From Mytilus galloprovincialis (taxonomy: Eukaryota > Mollusca > Bivalvia > Mytilida > Mytilidae), in NCBI RefSeq assembly GCF_965363235.1, contig NC_134850.1:45132602-45196601 (forward strand): DNA of 64,000 bases, in the 5' to 3' direction. The notes under the pieces are model-generated. The model was not told where the DNA came from, did not search any database, and saw only the letters and a list, made by a program, of their open reading frames with translations. Position 1 is the stretch's first letter, and every line of letters starts with the position of its first letter. Made by a program: the position numbers and the translations under genes. This document shows positions 34,816-46,934 of the stretch, piece by piece.

Positions 34816-35538
34816 TTCCATACTGTAATTTAGATTACAAGGTTCACAGATTACCTTCTGTGATATGCTTTACTTTGCAGTAAATCAGGAAGAAGTATTT
34901 CATCTGCTGATTCAACCCATAAGTAAATTAAACACCTGTATGTGTTATACAGGTAAACAGATGATTAACATTTGAAAAAATCTAATTCATGATCATGATG
35001 ATGTATAACGAAATGGATCTAAAACATCGATATTAAATATTTTTATTATATAATTGATGTTCTTGTTTCATGTGTATATCGAGTCACACGCCCATCGATA
35101 GTCTTCGGTGGTCATTTTGATTGTGAATTAGATGTCGTCTAATCCTAAAATGATTCTGTTCCACATGCTCATACCTATTTCTATTTCATGGTAAGCTTAT
35201 TCCTACAAAAGTTTAGTAATTGGGGTAAATATTTCAGTTCATTATAAACAAATCAAAGAGTTACACACATACATGCTACATACGTAAATGTATGTAGTGT
35301 CACCTGTCTATAATTATTGAATAACACATTTTTATCTTTAGATTATATTATTAACGGAATAAACACAGAGTTTATTGAAGAGATTGAGAAAGAAGTCTTT
35401 CCCTCCTCCCATTTAAAATCATGTCTAAAATGTCTATTTAAGGATTTTCACTTGGGATATTTTTTTTGGTTCTTTGTATAGATGTTTCAATATTAATCGT
35501 AATCTGCTTCCACCCTTATATTAAGACCGTTATTATAG
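34816..35538. other. Intergenic, nothing recognised
   Basis: AT-rich. No open frame, repeat family or motif that I can support. Confidence 0.5.
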
Positions 35539-36122
35539 AAAGGAGTAGCTTCAGTAAGACCCCTTTTTGGCCTCAAAATATAGCAGTTTTACAAAATTGT
35601 GAAAATGTAATCGTTTAGATATTTATTGCAAAGTAGAATGCTTCTGCTACACAAATATGGGCTGTTTTTGACAAAACAATGTACATATATCGGATACTAG
35701 CATCATTAAGTCATGCTAAATTACTGAAATCTTCACAATTGTAGCATTTTAGTTAAATTTTAGACGGTTTCCGTCTGAAATGAAAGTGGCCGCATTCGTG
35801 TTCATTCATAATATTGAAATGTAAGTTGTATTTGATGATAATACATAATATATATAAAGGTTGAGGATGAACACGGATGCGGCCACTTTCATTTTTGACA
35901 AAAATCATCTGAAAAGTGACGATTTTTGGCATATTTGATAGATTTTTCATATTGAAGCTTGAATCGGGGCGTTTTAAATGACTTATTAAGTTAAAATCTT
36001 CCCCATTGACTAATTGAATCAATTGAAATAGACACTTAAGTGTTTAGAAAGTGTCTAAAATCTTTCGTTAGATGAACTTGAAAATTGAGGCCGAAATCGG
36101 CCCTTACCGGACCTACTCCTTT
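35539..36122. mobile_element. MITE with AAAGGAGTAGGTCC termini, copy 2 (inverted)
   Basis: Reverse-orientation copy of the element at 29080-29672. It has the same AAAGGAGTAG...CTACTCCTTT ends and the same internal GTGGCCGCAT palindrome (about 35785-35890). The copies differ at scattered positions and small indels. I could not identify a target-site duplication for either. Confidence 0.88.
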
Positions 36123-36199
36123 AATTATATTCTTTCAAAATTTGAATTTATTGAATGATTACACTATGTGACATAACATTACTAGAAATCAATACGCAT

Positions 36200-36900
36200 G
36201 AGGCTAATAGTCAATGAAGCTATATATAGGTTAAAGCGCAATAACCAATCACTCTGTCCTTGACTTATATATACAAGTTTAGTGAAGCAAAATTAATTGT
36301 TTATTCCCTTGCCATATGTTTTATTTGTAGCATTTGAATGAAAATACTTACTATTTAACGGAAAAACTGTACATTGACAAAGTATCAAAAGTTTATTTCT
36401 GAAGAATGGAAAATTTAAATGTGATAATATTGTACATTTTTCCTGTTTAATTCTACATTATTTTAGATAACACAAATTATGCAATGGGATATCCGGATTA
36501 AAATTTGCAACTTCGGCTAATCAATTGTGATTTTTATTACATGTACTTGTATTCAGATGAAGACAACTGATAAAATATACAATCTAAGTACAGCAGCTTA
36601 ATTATGAGGGAACTATGTAAATTCTTTTTCAGGAGTACATCGATCATTGCATATCAAATTGACTCAACCTATGTAGATTCCATTCAAAAGAGGGGAATGA
36701 CAGAATCTGCTGATATGTGGAAGTGATTGCATGAATTTATGCTACACCATGATTGACAGAAAGTTGATTTTTACTCTTTGATAAACATATTTGCAGCTTC
36801 AAACTAAATCAGGAAAGGGCAAAAGAGAAAGTTATTATTGCAATACTAAGGTTCGTTGTTTTTAATTATTGATAAAATTCTTGATCAGCTTATTATTAAT
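36200..36900 (+). repeat. Diverged duplicate of the region upstream of the death-domain gene
   Basis: Colinear with 52755-53400 in the same orientation. Shared landmarks in order: CAATGAAG(C/T)TAT, TGTCCTTGACTT, TTGTTTATT, GGATATCCGGA, TTGCAAC(T/G)T, ATATTTGCA(G/A)CTTCAAAC, AATCAGGA and ATACTAAGGTT. Identity is patchy, so the duplication is old. No first exon of the gene is recognisable after it; the copy ends about 150 bp before the large Foldback-like element. Confidence 0.65.
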
Positions 36901-37065
36901 GAATGATCCGACGTACTATAAGTTAGTAACATATAATGTATACGATCCCTTTGTTGGAGACTGGGTCAACAATCTTTGCTCTCTGATGATATTTTCAATG
37001 ACAGAGACTTCTTGGTCTTTCAGATGTATAAAGGATACATAAGAGTATTAATGTCTGCCTTTAAT

Positions 37066-40000
37066 ACCAGACACAAGTTGGTTCCTTTTTCCTTTTTCCT
37101 TTTTCGATATTCAAATTTTGAAAATATTACAAGTCCAAACTGAATTTTTTTTTTCCTTCAAAATTTTTTTTCCTCAAAATTTTTTTTTCCTCAAAATTGT
37201 TTTTTCCTCAAATTTTTTTTTTCCTCAAAATTTTTTTTTCCTCAAAATTTTTTTTCCTCAATTTTTTTTTTCATAAATTTTTATTTCCTCAAATTTTTTT
37301 TTCCTCAAATTTTTTTTTTCCTCAAAATATTTTTCCTCAAAAAGTTTTTCTTCAAATTTTTTTGTCATTTCCTTATTCGTTTTCTTTTCCTTTTTCGATT
37401 ATCATCCTTATTTGATTTCCATTTCCTTAGTCGATTTTCATTTCCTTATTTGATTTTCTTTTCCTTATTCGGTTTCTTCTTCCTTTTTCAATATTCATTT
37501 CCTTTTTCGGTTCCTATTTCCTTATTCGGTTTCTATTTCCTTATTGGATTTTCATTTCCTTATTCGATTTCCATTTCCTTATTCAATTTTCATTTCCTTA
37601 TTCGGTTTCTTTTTCCTTTTTCAATATTCATTTCCTTATTCGGTTTCTATTTCCTTATTCAGTTTCTATTTCCTTATTGGATTTTCATTTCCTTATTCGA
37701 TTTCCATTTCCTTATTCGATTTTCATTTCCTTATTCGGTTTCTTTTTCCTTTTTCAATATTCATTTCCTTTTTTGGTTTCTAGTTCCTTATTCGGTTTCT
37801 ATTTCCTTATTGGATTTTCATTTCCTTATTCAATTTCCATTTCCTTATTCGGTTTCTTTTTCCTCCTTCGGTTTCTTTTTTTTTTTCAATTTTCATTTCC
37901 TTTTTCGGTTTCTATTTCCTTATTCGGTTTCTATAACCTTTTTCGATTTTCATTTCCTTATTCGGTTTCCATTTCCTTTTTCGATATTCAAATTTTGAAA
38001 AATATTACAAGTCCAAACTGAATTTTTTTTTTCCTTCAAATTTTTTTTTCCTCAAATTTTTTTTTTCCTCAAAATTTTTTTTTCCTCAAATTTTTTTTTT
38101 CCTCAAAATTTTTTTGGCTCAAAATTTTTTTGGCTCAAAATTTTTTTTACTCATTTTTTTCCCTCAAAATTTTTTTTCCTCAAATATTTTTTTTTCCTCA
38201 AAATATTTTTCCTCAAAAAGTTTTTCTTCTAATTTTTTTGTCATTTCCTTATTCGTTTTCTTTTTCCTTTTTCGATTATCATCCTTATTCGATTTCCATT
38301 TCCTTAGTCGATTTTCACTTCCTTATTTGATTTTCTTTTCCCTATTCGGTTTCTTCTTCCTTTTTCAATATTCATTTCCTTTTTCGGTTCCTATTTCCTT
38401 ATTCGGTTTCTATTTCCTTATTGGATTTTCATTTCCTTATTCGATTTCCATTTCCTTATTCAATTTTCATTTCCTTATTCGGTTTCTTTTTCCTTTTTCA
38501 ATATTCATTTCCTTATTCGGTTTCTATTTCCTTATTCAGTTTCTATTTCCTTATTGGATTTTCATTTCCTTATTCGATTTCCATTTCCTTATTCAATTTT
38601 CATTTCCTTATTCGGTTTCTTTTTCCTTTTTCAATATTCATTTCCCTTTTTGGTTTCTAGTTCCTTATTCGGTTTCTATTTCCTTATTGGATTTTCATTT
38701 CCTTATTCAATTTCCATTTCCTTATTCGGTTTCTTTTTCCTTATTCGGTTTCTTTTTCTTTTTTCAATTTTCATTTCCTTTTTCGGTTTCTATTTCCTTA
38801 TTCGGTTTCTATAACCTTTTTCGATTTTCATTTCCTTATTCGGTTTCCATTTCCTTTTTCGATATTCAAATTTTGAAAAATATTACAAGTCCAAACTGAA
38901 TTTTTTTTTTCCTTCAAATTTTTTTTTCCTCAAATTTTTTTTTTCCTCAAAATTTTTTTTTCCTCAAATTTTTTTTTTCCTCAAAATTTTTTTGGCTCAA
39001 AATTTTTTTGGCTCAAAATTTTTTTTCCTCATTTTTTTTCCCTGAAATATTTTTTTTTCCTCAAAATATTTTTCCTCAAAAAGTTTTTCTTCTAATTTTT
39101 TTGTCATTTCCTTATTCGTTTTCTTTTTCCTTTTTCGATTATCATCCTTATTCGATTTCCATTTCCTTAGTCGATTTTCACTTCCTTATTTGATTTTCTT
39201 TTCCCTATTTGGTTTCTTCTTCCTTTTTCAATATTCATTTCCTTTTTCGGTTCCTATTTCCTTATTCGGTTTCTATTTCCTTATTGGATTTTCATTTCCT
39301 TATTCGATTTCCATTTCCTTATTCAATTTTCATTTCCTTATTCGGTTTCTTTTTCCTTTTTCAATATTCATTTCCTTATTCGGTTTCTATTTCCTTATTC
39401 AGTTTCTATTTCCTTATTGGATTTTCATTTCCTTATTCGATTTCCATTTCCTTATTCGATTTTCATTTCCTTATTCGGTTTCTTTTTCCTTTTTCAATAT
39501 TCATTTCCCTTTTTGGTTTCTAGTTCCTTATTCGGTTTCTATTTCCTTATTGGATTTTCATTTCCTTATTCAATTTCCATTTCCTTATTCGGTTTCTTTT
39601 TCCTTATTCGGTTTCTTTTTCTTTTTTCAATTTTCATTTCCTTTTTCGGTTTCTATTTCCTTATTCGGTTTCTATAACCTTTTTCGATTTTCATTTCCTT
39701 ATTCGGTTTCCATTTCCTTTTTCGATATTCAAATTTTGAAAAATATTACAAGTCCAAACTGAATTTTTTTTTTCCTTCAAATTTTTTTTTCCTCAAATTT
39801 TTTTTTTCCTCAAAATTTTTTTTTCCTCAAATTTTTTTTTTCCTCAAAATTTTTTTTCCTCAAAATTTTTTTGGCTCAAAATTTTTTTTCCTCATTTTTT
39901 TTCCCTCAAATTTTTTTTTCCTCAAATATTTTTTTTTCCTCAAAATATTTTTCCTCAAAAAGTTTTTCTTCTAATTTTTTTGTCATTTCCTTATTCGTTT

Positions 40001-40375
40001 TCTTTTTCCTTTTTCGATTATCATCCTTATTCGATTTCCATTTCCTTAGTCGATTTTCACTTCCTTATTTGATTTTCTTTTCCCTATTCGGTTTCTTCTT
40101 CCTTTTTCAATATTCATTTCCTTTTTCGGTTCCTATTTCCTTATTCGGTTTCTATTTCCTTATTGGATTTTCATTTCCTTATTCGATGTCCATTTCCTTA
40201 TTCAATTTTCATTTCCTTATTCGGTTTCTTTTTCCTTTTTCAATATTCATTTCCTTATTCGGTTTCTATTTCCTTATTCAGTTTCTATTTCCTTATTGGA
40301 TTTTCATTTCCTTATTCGATTTCCATTTCCTTATTCGATTTTCATTTCCTTATTCGGTTTCTTTTTCCTTATTCG
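37066..40375 (+). repeat. Left arm: pyrimidine-rich 19-bp minisatellite in about 870-bp higher-order units
   Basis: The basic monomer is 19 bp, TTCCTTATTCGGTTTCTAT and variants (TTGGATTTTCA, TTTTTCAATATTCAT). About 30 monomers plus a T-rich spacer of repeated TTTTTTTCCTCAAAA form a unit of roughly 860-880 bp. Unit boundaries are marked by CGATATTCAAATTTTGAAAA near 37104, 37981, 38858 and 39721. The order of monomer variants is largely preserved between units, so this is a higher-order repeat. The + strand is almost purine-free outside A residues. All three forward frames stay open because 19 is not a multiple of 3 and stop triplets are rare. Confidence 0.95.
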
Positions 40376-42140
40376 ATTATTTATAGTATAACTAATCGCC
40401 GTATTTGTATATCAAAAATAAGACAACGCGTGACCGAACGACGCATGGATTAAACGAGCTGATACGAAATATGATACGGATTTTGCCATGTATTATACGC
40501 TTTATCATATGTTTCAACAGAAGAGTATTATATGAACTGTTTTCTGTTCCATAGCACTGGGTTACCTTCAGTTCTAATTCTGAATATGAATGAACTTTAC
40601 AATATGAAAACGACGTTCGTGACGTCACATACAATATGAAAACGACGTTCGTGACGTCACATACCAAACAATGACGTCATTAAACAAAATTTTGAGAAAA
40701 AATTTTCATAAGTAAAAAAAAAATCCAAAACTGACTTTATGTAAAAAAAAAAAAAAAAAAAAAAGTAGGGGTGTGATAAAGGGTATGCGATAAAGGGTAA
40801 GGGTGTGATAAAGGGTATGCGATAAAGGGTGCGCACCAAAGTTGCGCGATACGGATTAAACAGCATGCTATTTATCAAACATGCAAAACTACTGTATTTA
40901 CTACTAAACATATGATAAAAGGATATATTGACCTGAAAGAAGTATATTGACTGAGAACGTAGTCCGAGGTCGATATACTTCTTTGGGTCGATATATCCTG
41001 TATTGACCTCATACAAAGGCTAAATTTGTTATATTATTAATTTCCGACCATATTTCTATCAAAATCGTCATTTGATTTTGTTGGAATTTTATAGATATCA
41101 TATTGTCTCCTTAACAATACAAAATATTAGTTGTTATTTCAATTGCTTTTTTTTTGTTTGTTTGTCATCTTAAGTATTTGAAGATTTTTTCCGTCAAATA
41201 ATCGATCACAGATATCATCTGTTTCAAAACGTTAAGATCATTTAACAATATCCTGAAATTCAATACATGACGTCACAAAGTTTATCGGTTTTTATATTTT
41301 CTAAAAATAACCGTGCAATATGCTTTTTGCCGTACAATATGCTTTTTGCTATCCGCCGTTTTCTCTCTACCTTTCGAAAATATAGTTTAACATGTGACTA
41401 TCCCTAAACGAATCAAATTTGTTAAAATATACAAATTAGTACCGATTATCAGGTTATCTGCATGTTGATATCGTAAAATATCAGCTGCGAGACATAATAT
41501 GAAGCTTTTTGTCGAGTGAGCGTAGCGAACGAGATCAAAAAGCCTTCATATAATGTCAAGCAGCTGATATTTTACAATATAAATATGCAGATAATCTGAT
41601 AATCGATTTATCGGGCTATATTTGCGTGTTTCGGAAGTGTTTTCTTTGTTTCACCAGCACACAAAAGATGACTTGATAAGTTCGGGTTTAAGTTATTAAC
41701 GTCGGTTCAAACATTATGACGTCGCTGATATGTCAGGGTCAAAGTTATTACGGTCGGGTCAACGTATTTGACGTCACAAAGACATGATACGGAATAATAT
41801 TATTTATCGGTCGTCCCACTGTCTATATCACTCTGTTCAGCTCTTTATATTATTCCGTATCATGTCTTTGTGACGTCAAATACGTTGACCCGGCCTTAAT
41901 AACTTTGACCCGGACATATCAGCGACGTCATAATGTTTGAACCGACGTTAATAACTTAAACCCGAACTTATCAAGTCATCTTTTGTGTGCTGGTGAAACA
42001 AAGAAAACACTTCCGAAACACGCAAATATAGCCCGATAAATCGATTATCAGATTATCTGCATATTGATATTGTAAAATATCAGCTGCTTGACATTATATG
42101 AAGGCTAGTTGATCTCGTTCGCTACGCTCACTCGACAAAT
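40376..42140. mobile_element. 1.76-kb insertion in the left arm, containing a large palindrome
   Basis: The 19-bp array breaks off near 40375 and resumes at about 42141 (TTTCCTTATTGGG). The insert holds a tandem pair of CAATATGAAAACGACGTTCG-TGACGTCACATA units (about 40598-40664), a run of GATAAAGGGT repeats (40775-40830) and the palindrome at 41508-42139. It is absent from the right arm, so it arrived after the two arms existed. Confidence 0.6.
41508..42139. repeat. Near-perfect palindrome, two 293-bp arms, 46-bp spacer
   Basis: The left arm (41508-41800) starts TTTGTCGAGTGAGCGTAGCG. The right arm (41847-42139) ends CGCTACGCTCACTCGACAAA. Only a few mismatches separate them (for example GATCAAAAAGCC against GATCAACTAGCC). 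A smaller inverted copy of the outer 60 bp (ATATCAGCTGC...GAAGC) lies just outside the left arm at about 41459-41510. Such a long arm with a short loop can extrude as a cruciform. Confidence 0.92.
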
Positions 42141-42256
42141 TTCCTTATTGGGTTTTTATTTCATTGTTATAATATTAGATTTCCATTTCCTTATTGGGTT
42201 TCTATTTCTTTATTCAGTTTCTATTTCCTTATTCAATTTTCATTTCCTTATTACTC
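42141..42256 (+). repeat. Inner remnant of the left 19-bp array
   Basis: About six degenerate monomers (TTTCCTTATTGGGTTTCTAT, TTCAGTTTCTATTTCC). This is the inner end of the left arm, cut off from the main array by the 1.76-kb insertion. Confidence 0.85.
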
Positions 42257-42361
42257 TTTATCGTTAAAAAAGGGTTCACCAATTCAGACAAAAATGAGAT
42301 CTTTCTAGTATACAATGAAAAACGAACTGGAAAGTCTATATGAGACATCAAAATGTTGTAA

Positions 42362-42486
42362 CAGTGGCGGATCCAGAAGGGGGTTTCGGGGGCTGGAACC
42401 TCCCTTTTTCGGCCGATCAATGCATTTGAATAGGGACATATAGTTGGAACCCGCTCCCTTTTTAAAATGGCTGGATCTGCCCCTGT
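42362..42486. mobile_element. MITE, CAGTGGCGGATCCAG family
   Basis: Starts CAGTGGCGGATCCAGAAGGG and ends GGCTGGATCTGCCCCTG, a decayed inverse. The interior CGGCCGATCAATGCATTTGA is the inverted counterpart of TCAAATGCATTGATCGGCC in the copy at 20307-20466, so the two are members of one family in opposite orientation. Confidence 0.75.
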
Positions 42487-45150
42487 ATAAGATGTGCATT
42501 TATAAGCTGTTTCGTAAGAACAAATGTCCCTACGTAACAATACATGATAGATTATGAAATGCCAGCGTATTCCCGAGTTTGATATTACATGCCCCGTTTT
42601 TGGAAAGATTAGAACTTGTTCTAAATCTTTACTTAGGCACCAGCCTCCCTAACAACAGGACAGGTTAGCTACTGTTACTAAATGTATTCACACTGAAATA
42701 TAGTTCCCTATGGTTCTCATGTATGTGCACATAATACACATGTAAACTGAAAAAAACTGGGTATATTATTGGATCAGTTCATTCAAGAATGTATGTCATT
42801 AAGGTGTGTTGATGTGCAGGCTTTTTAAAAAAACATGTTGATTAGGTAACTGGGTATTGATTCAACTAGTATGATTGACAACTGTCATTATCACTAAACA
42901 ATCAAAGACAAGGTGGACCTTTAATTACAATGCCCCACCTCCTAAACTGCCAATCAAATTGACCACATTACCTATCAACCTCAGTCTTACATAATTAATC
43001 AGACCACTCAATATACATATAATTCTTAATACACAAGCATTTGACCTCATAATTGAATACACAAATGTGTATATTAGATGTTTGATATTTATAAGGATGA
43101 TAGATTTATTTATTGCCAATTACTTTTGATCTACATTACATAAAGTGATTCTGTAAATTATATCTGAAAGATAAATGATTAATGGATTAACAAATGCAAG
43201 ATCTTAAAAAAAAATGAAATATGAATATAAATATGAATAAATAAAAGGTATTCAAGTAAGGCCTATAATTTACTTGATAAATTTCCAATAATCATCTGTA
43301 ATTAATCAACAATTAGATTAATTTTAGTACACTTTTTTTTTTATCAGAAATTGAATTGAAACAGTTTAAAAATTTTAAAACTTTTAATTATAACAAACCA
43401 TTGTTTATTAGTTTATTTCCCATCAATCATTATGTCTATTTTAGTAATTTGATTTTTTTTTTAGAAGTGAATATATATTTTTGCAATCAAGAAAGAATCC
43501 ACATTTCAATAAGATAAGTTATTTAATTGGTTTACGTTGAAAAAGTACATGTTCAATGCCCTGTGTTGAAAAATACTTTAAAAATTGATCAAAAGGCACT
43601 CTAAAACTTTTAATCTTCAATGCCATATAACCTCTGTTTCAACTTGGTTGGTAACATTTACTAGAAGAATTTTTGCATTTTTTACTCCTTTTACAGAAGC
43701 GACAAATGACAACCTCAGTAGCCAGGTCAATAATTTTCTATATATAGATCGGAATTCCTTCTAGTTATTTAAAAGACTCTGATTAATATCGGTTAGGGAA
43801 ATTTTTTCCGGAACTTTATATAAATAAAAAAAGAATAGGATATAGATAGCAATTATCGTGACTAAGTGATGAAAACATCGGGTTATTCAATGAAATATGA
43901 CTTATAGTGGAGGGGGCATTAAGTTTTTCCAGCTTTGTCTGTGTGTATGTCCGTACGTCAAAAAATTAGTTTTTGTTCTTTTATCTTGAGTTTGCCTCAA
44001 CAAAATGTTAAGAAACTTATACACAATCCGTATTACAACAAAATACAGATCACATTTGAATTTTGGTGGCGTCATTTATACCATTCTAGGGTTATGCGCC
44101 TTAACAAATTAAAAAAAAATACTGATTTTTGTGTTTCCGTTTTCTTTCATAAGTTTGCCCGACATCAAAATCAAGACATATACACAATACATTTGCAGTA
44201 AAGAAACAGCGTCTTTATTGCTGTTCTCTTGACAAATACATTGAGATCTTTTACACAGAGAAATCATGCCCGTTTCAATGAAAGTTGAAAGACAGTCCCT
44301 AGCACCGGTTTGAGCACAATTGTTTGCTAAAGTCAATATCGTCACAGTTGTATGTGGCATAGAAGACACACATATGCGAGGCAATATGAACAATTTAATA
44401 TGAACAGCTGGCAAAGGCTACTTGGCAAAATCTGTCATGGATTGCCCGACTATTTCACTTATACATTAGTATAAAACGAGACACATTTAAAGTGAAATAC
44501 AGGGTAAGTTACTAGAGGTTGTATGTATATATGTAATCCCTCAAAAATGAAGTTTTAGGTGGTATGTACATATGATTAACTAAGAGTGTTCCGTCCTGCC
44601 TGTCGGTTTGTCCATAGATCTGGGAAGTACTAGAACACTCCATTATGTAGGTGGTCTTTTTACCGGGCACAGAAAAAAATCCATCATACTTGTCATTTTT
44701 ACCGCGCTGAAGTACGTCCATTATTCATTATTCAAAATTCAATAATGAACTAATTCACTATTCACTATTCAATGTTAAGTAATGAATGATAAAATAGTTT
44801 AGGTTTCATTATTCAAGTTGGAGCGGTAAATAGTGAAATAAAAATAACTGACACTGTAGCTAAATTCCGTATTTTTAAATTCGTCATTTTAGTGTTATCA
44901 AACGATCATTCACATTATTATAAAAAAACACTCTGGATATCTTTAATTTCATTTATTTATTTAGTTTCGGAGGATATAAACTTATGGCCTTTTCTTAACT
45001 ATTTTTAAAAGAAATTCCATGTATGAACAACCTGAATACCAAAACATATGTATATATATATCAAAATTAAAATACTCTACGTTGTCTTTTTTTATTTTCT
45101 CTGGACCTTTGCTATTCTTCATCCTCTGATTAAAGATATAACAAGTTGAT
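42487..45150. other. Centre of the large element, no gene recognised
   Basis: AT-rich with many short frames, none above about 103 codons. Bases 43905-44150 resemble the opening of an interspersed repeat (GGGGGCATTAAGTTTTTCC, then a GTCTGTGTGTATGTCCGTACG tract). Bases 44725-44800 are a simple ATTCA/ATTAT-rich stretch. No transposase motif seen. Confidence 0.5.
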
Positions 45151-45154
45151 TGTG

Positions 45155-45745
45155 CAGCAATGACCATTAGAGGGGTCACGGAGGACCTAAATGACAAAAC
45201 ACGCGTGAAAATTAAGGAATAGCCAATTTTGAATAATGAAATGGATATTTTGAATAATTGAATGGACTGCTGTTACCCTTCAGCCCCTGAATAATAGATA
45301 AACCTTATAACTCATTCGTAAGCTTATTAAGAGAGGAGCAAAAGGTATATAGTCAATATGTTCCGCAACGCATATAAGAGGAGTACCGACGGACTTAATA
45401 TCGAAATACGCGTGAACATTGAGAAATAGCTTATTTTGTATAATGGAACGGACTGCTGCAACCCGTCAGCTCCTAATTACGATAAAAATTATACACCAAT
45501 AAAAAGCTTATTGATAGAGAAATACACTGGTAATAAACAATATGTGCGGCAATGACCATTAGAGGGGTTACGGAGGACCTAAATGCCAAAACACGCGTGA
45601 AAATTAGGAAATAGCCAATTTTGAATAATGAAATGGATATTTTGAATAATTGAATGGACTGCTGTGACACTTCAGCCCGTATTTACAGATAAACTTTATA
45701 CCTCATTCGAAAGCGTATTAAGAGAGGAACAAAAGGTATATAATC
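45155..45745. repeat. Three tandem units of about 190 bp
   Basis: Units start near 45160, 45357 and 45546. Each has an ACGGA(G/C)GGAC(C/T)TAA block, CGCGTGAA(A/C)ATT, a GAAATAGC(C/T)(A/T)ATTTTG block, then TGGACTGCTG and a CTTCAGCCC-like segment. Units 1 and 3 are more alike than either is to unit 2. A fourth, partial copy is at about 48035-48130. Confidence 0.75.
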
Positions 45746-46094
45746 AATATATTTCGCAACGTTCATAACAAACGACATTGTGTGTACTCGATTATGCTTT
45801 CAAACAACCGTTGCAAGTAGTAACCGTTGCAACGAACGGTTTGTGATTAAGATTTATTTCCCTTGAAATTGCACAGACATAAACAAGCTAAAAATAAAAT
45901 ATTTTCATATTTTTTTCAAATAATCGCCTGTTATACAGATACAACAGTTTAAATTGAATAAGTTGGCAATTTTTTGAAGTAGACTTTCAAAACCATGATA
46001 GAATAAGAGCTATTTTAACATATAAAATCGGCCTTACTGAAAATGTATATTATGATAAACATAAATACAAAACCTTTTTTAATACAAATGTTTA

Positions 46095-46225
46095 ACAAGG
46101 ACTGTGAAGGTTTTATAAATTCACAATTCTAATACAACAATTGGATGTTTTAATAGCCAGTCAAGGTCGTTGAAAACTTCTAGTTGTTGTATTACAACTG
46201 TGAAACAAGGACTGTGAAGGTCTAT
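46095..46225. repeat. Direct repeat bracketing a hairpin
   Basis: AACAAGGACTGTGAAGGT occurs at about 46095 and again at about 46204. Between them, TCTAATACAACAATT is mirrored by AGTTGTTGTATTACA, so the segment can fold. Origin unknown. Confidence 0.5.
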
Positions 46226-46329
46226 TAAATTAACCAATTGTGAGTGTCCACTTAAACATAGTACAAGATATGCGTACTGCATACGCGAAAGCTGAAACTA
46301 TGCATTTTATTAGAAACAAATACATATTT

Positions 46330-46620
46330 AAGATAGATTAAGTCCGATGCCTGGTGTTAAGAGAAAGTCATGCTCTTTGTACGTTAAAAACCCTTACAAC
46401 AACTCTTTGAGGGGTTCGTAGGTTACCTGATGCAAGGCAAAATTCATGTCCCTATCCAATATACCCTCATCTTCCTGTGGCAGTCAAAATCATCATCCCG
46501 GATGGCATCAATTATTACGAGACCTACCTATTGTATTTATTGTTAAATTGTTCTCGTCCTGAATATTCATGAAATATTTGCCACTGAACGTTGAGAAACC
46601 AACAATCAATCAATCAATAT
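46330..46620 (+). repeat. SINE with CAATCAATCAAT tail
   Basis: The body has GTGTTAAGAGAAAGTCATGC, a TTTGTACGTTAAAAACCC block and ATGCAAGGCAAAATTCATGT, colinear with the SINE at 13815-14115. The 3' end is GAATATTCATGAAATATTTG, then CCACTGAACGTTGAG and a CAATCAATCAAT run, a tail I associate with molluscan SINE/LINE pairs. Confidence 0.75.
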
Positions 46621-46934
46621 ATTTTCAGCATTTTCAAAATAAATCGTAATACACACGTATGCGATATTTAACCAATAAAGGTGGTAGGAAAGCTTCAATT
46701 AAAAGATCGTTTATAAGATATTTAAAGAATACAATGTCAGTACAATTTAATTAATAATTATTCTAGTCTTTTTAATTCTATGATGATTAATTATTTAGTC
46801 TAGGATGCATGATTTCGTTTATTATTTGTTTTTGGCTTTGAACTAGCTGTTAATAACTGGAAAAACTCTCAGATATGTACCAGGCCACGTACGCTCTGTG
46901 TTTTAGCAAGGTGTATTTCTATTTGTATCTCATG

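Noticed and set aside
37197..40453. Many overlapping Phe-rich open frames of up to 261 codons in the left array
   Set aside because: They are translations of the 19-bp minisatellite. All three frames are open because the strand lacks stop triplets, and the 19-residue peptide periodicity follows from 3 x 19 bp. No start context, splice sites or family match.
43935..44414. Frames of 88 and 101 codons on opposite strands
   Set aside because: They overlap each other and a repeat-like segment with a GTCTGTGTG tract. No domain is recognisable.
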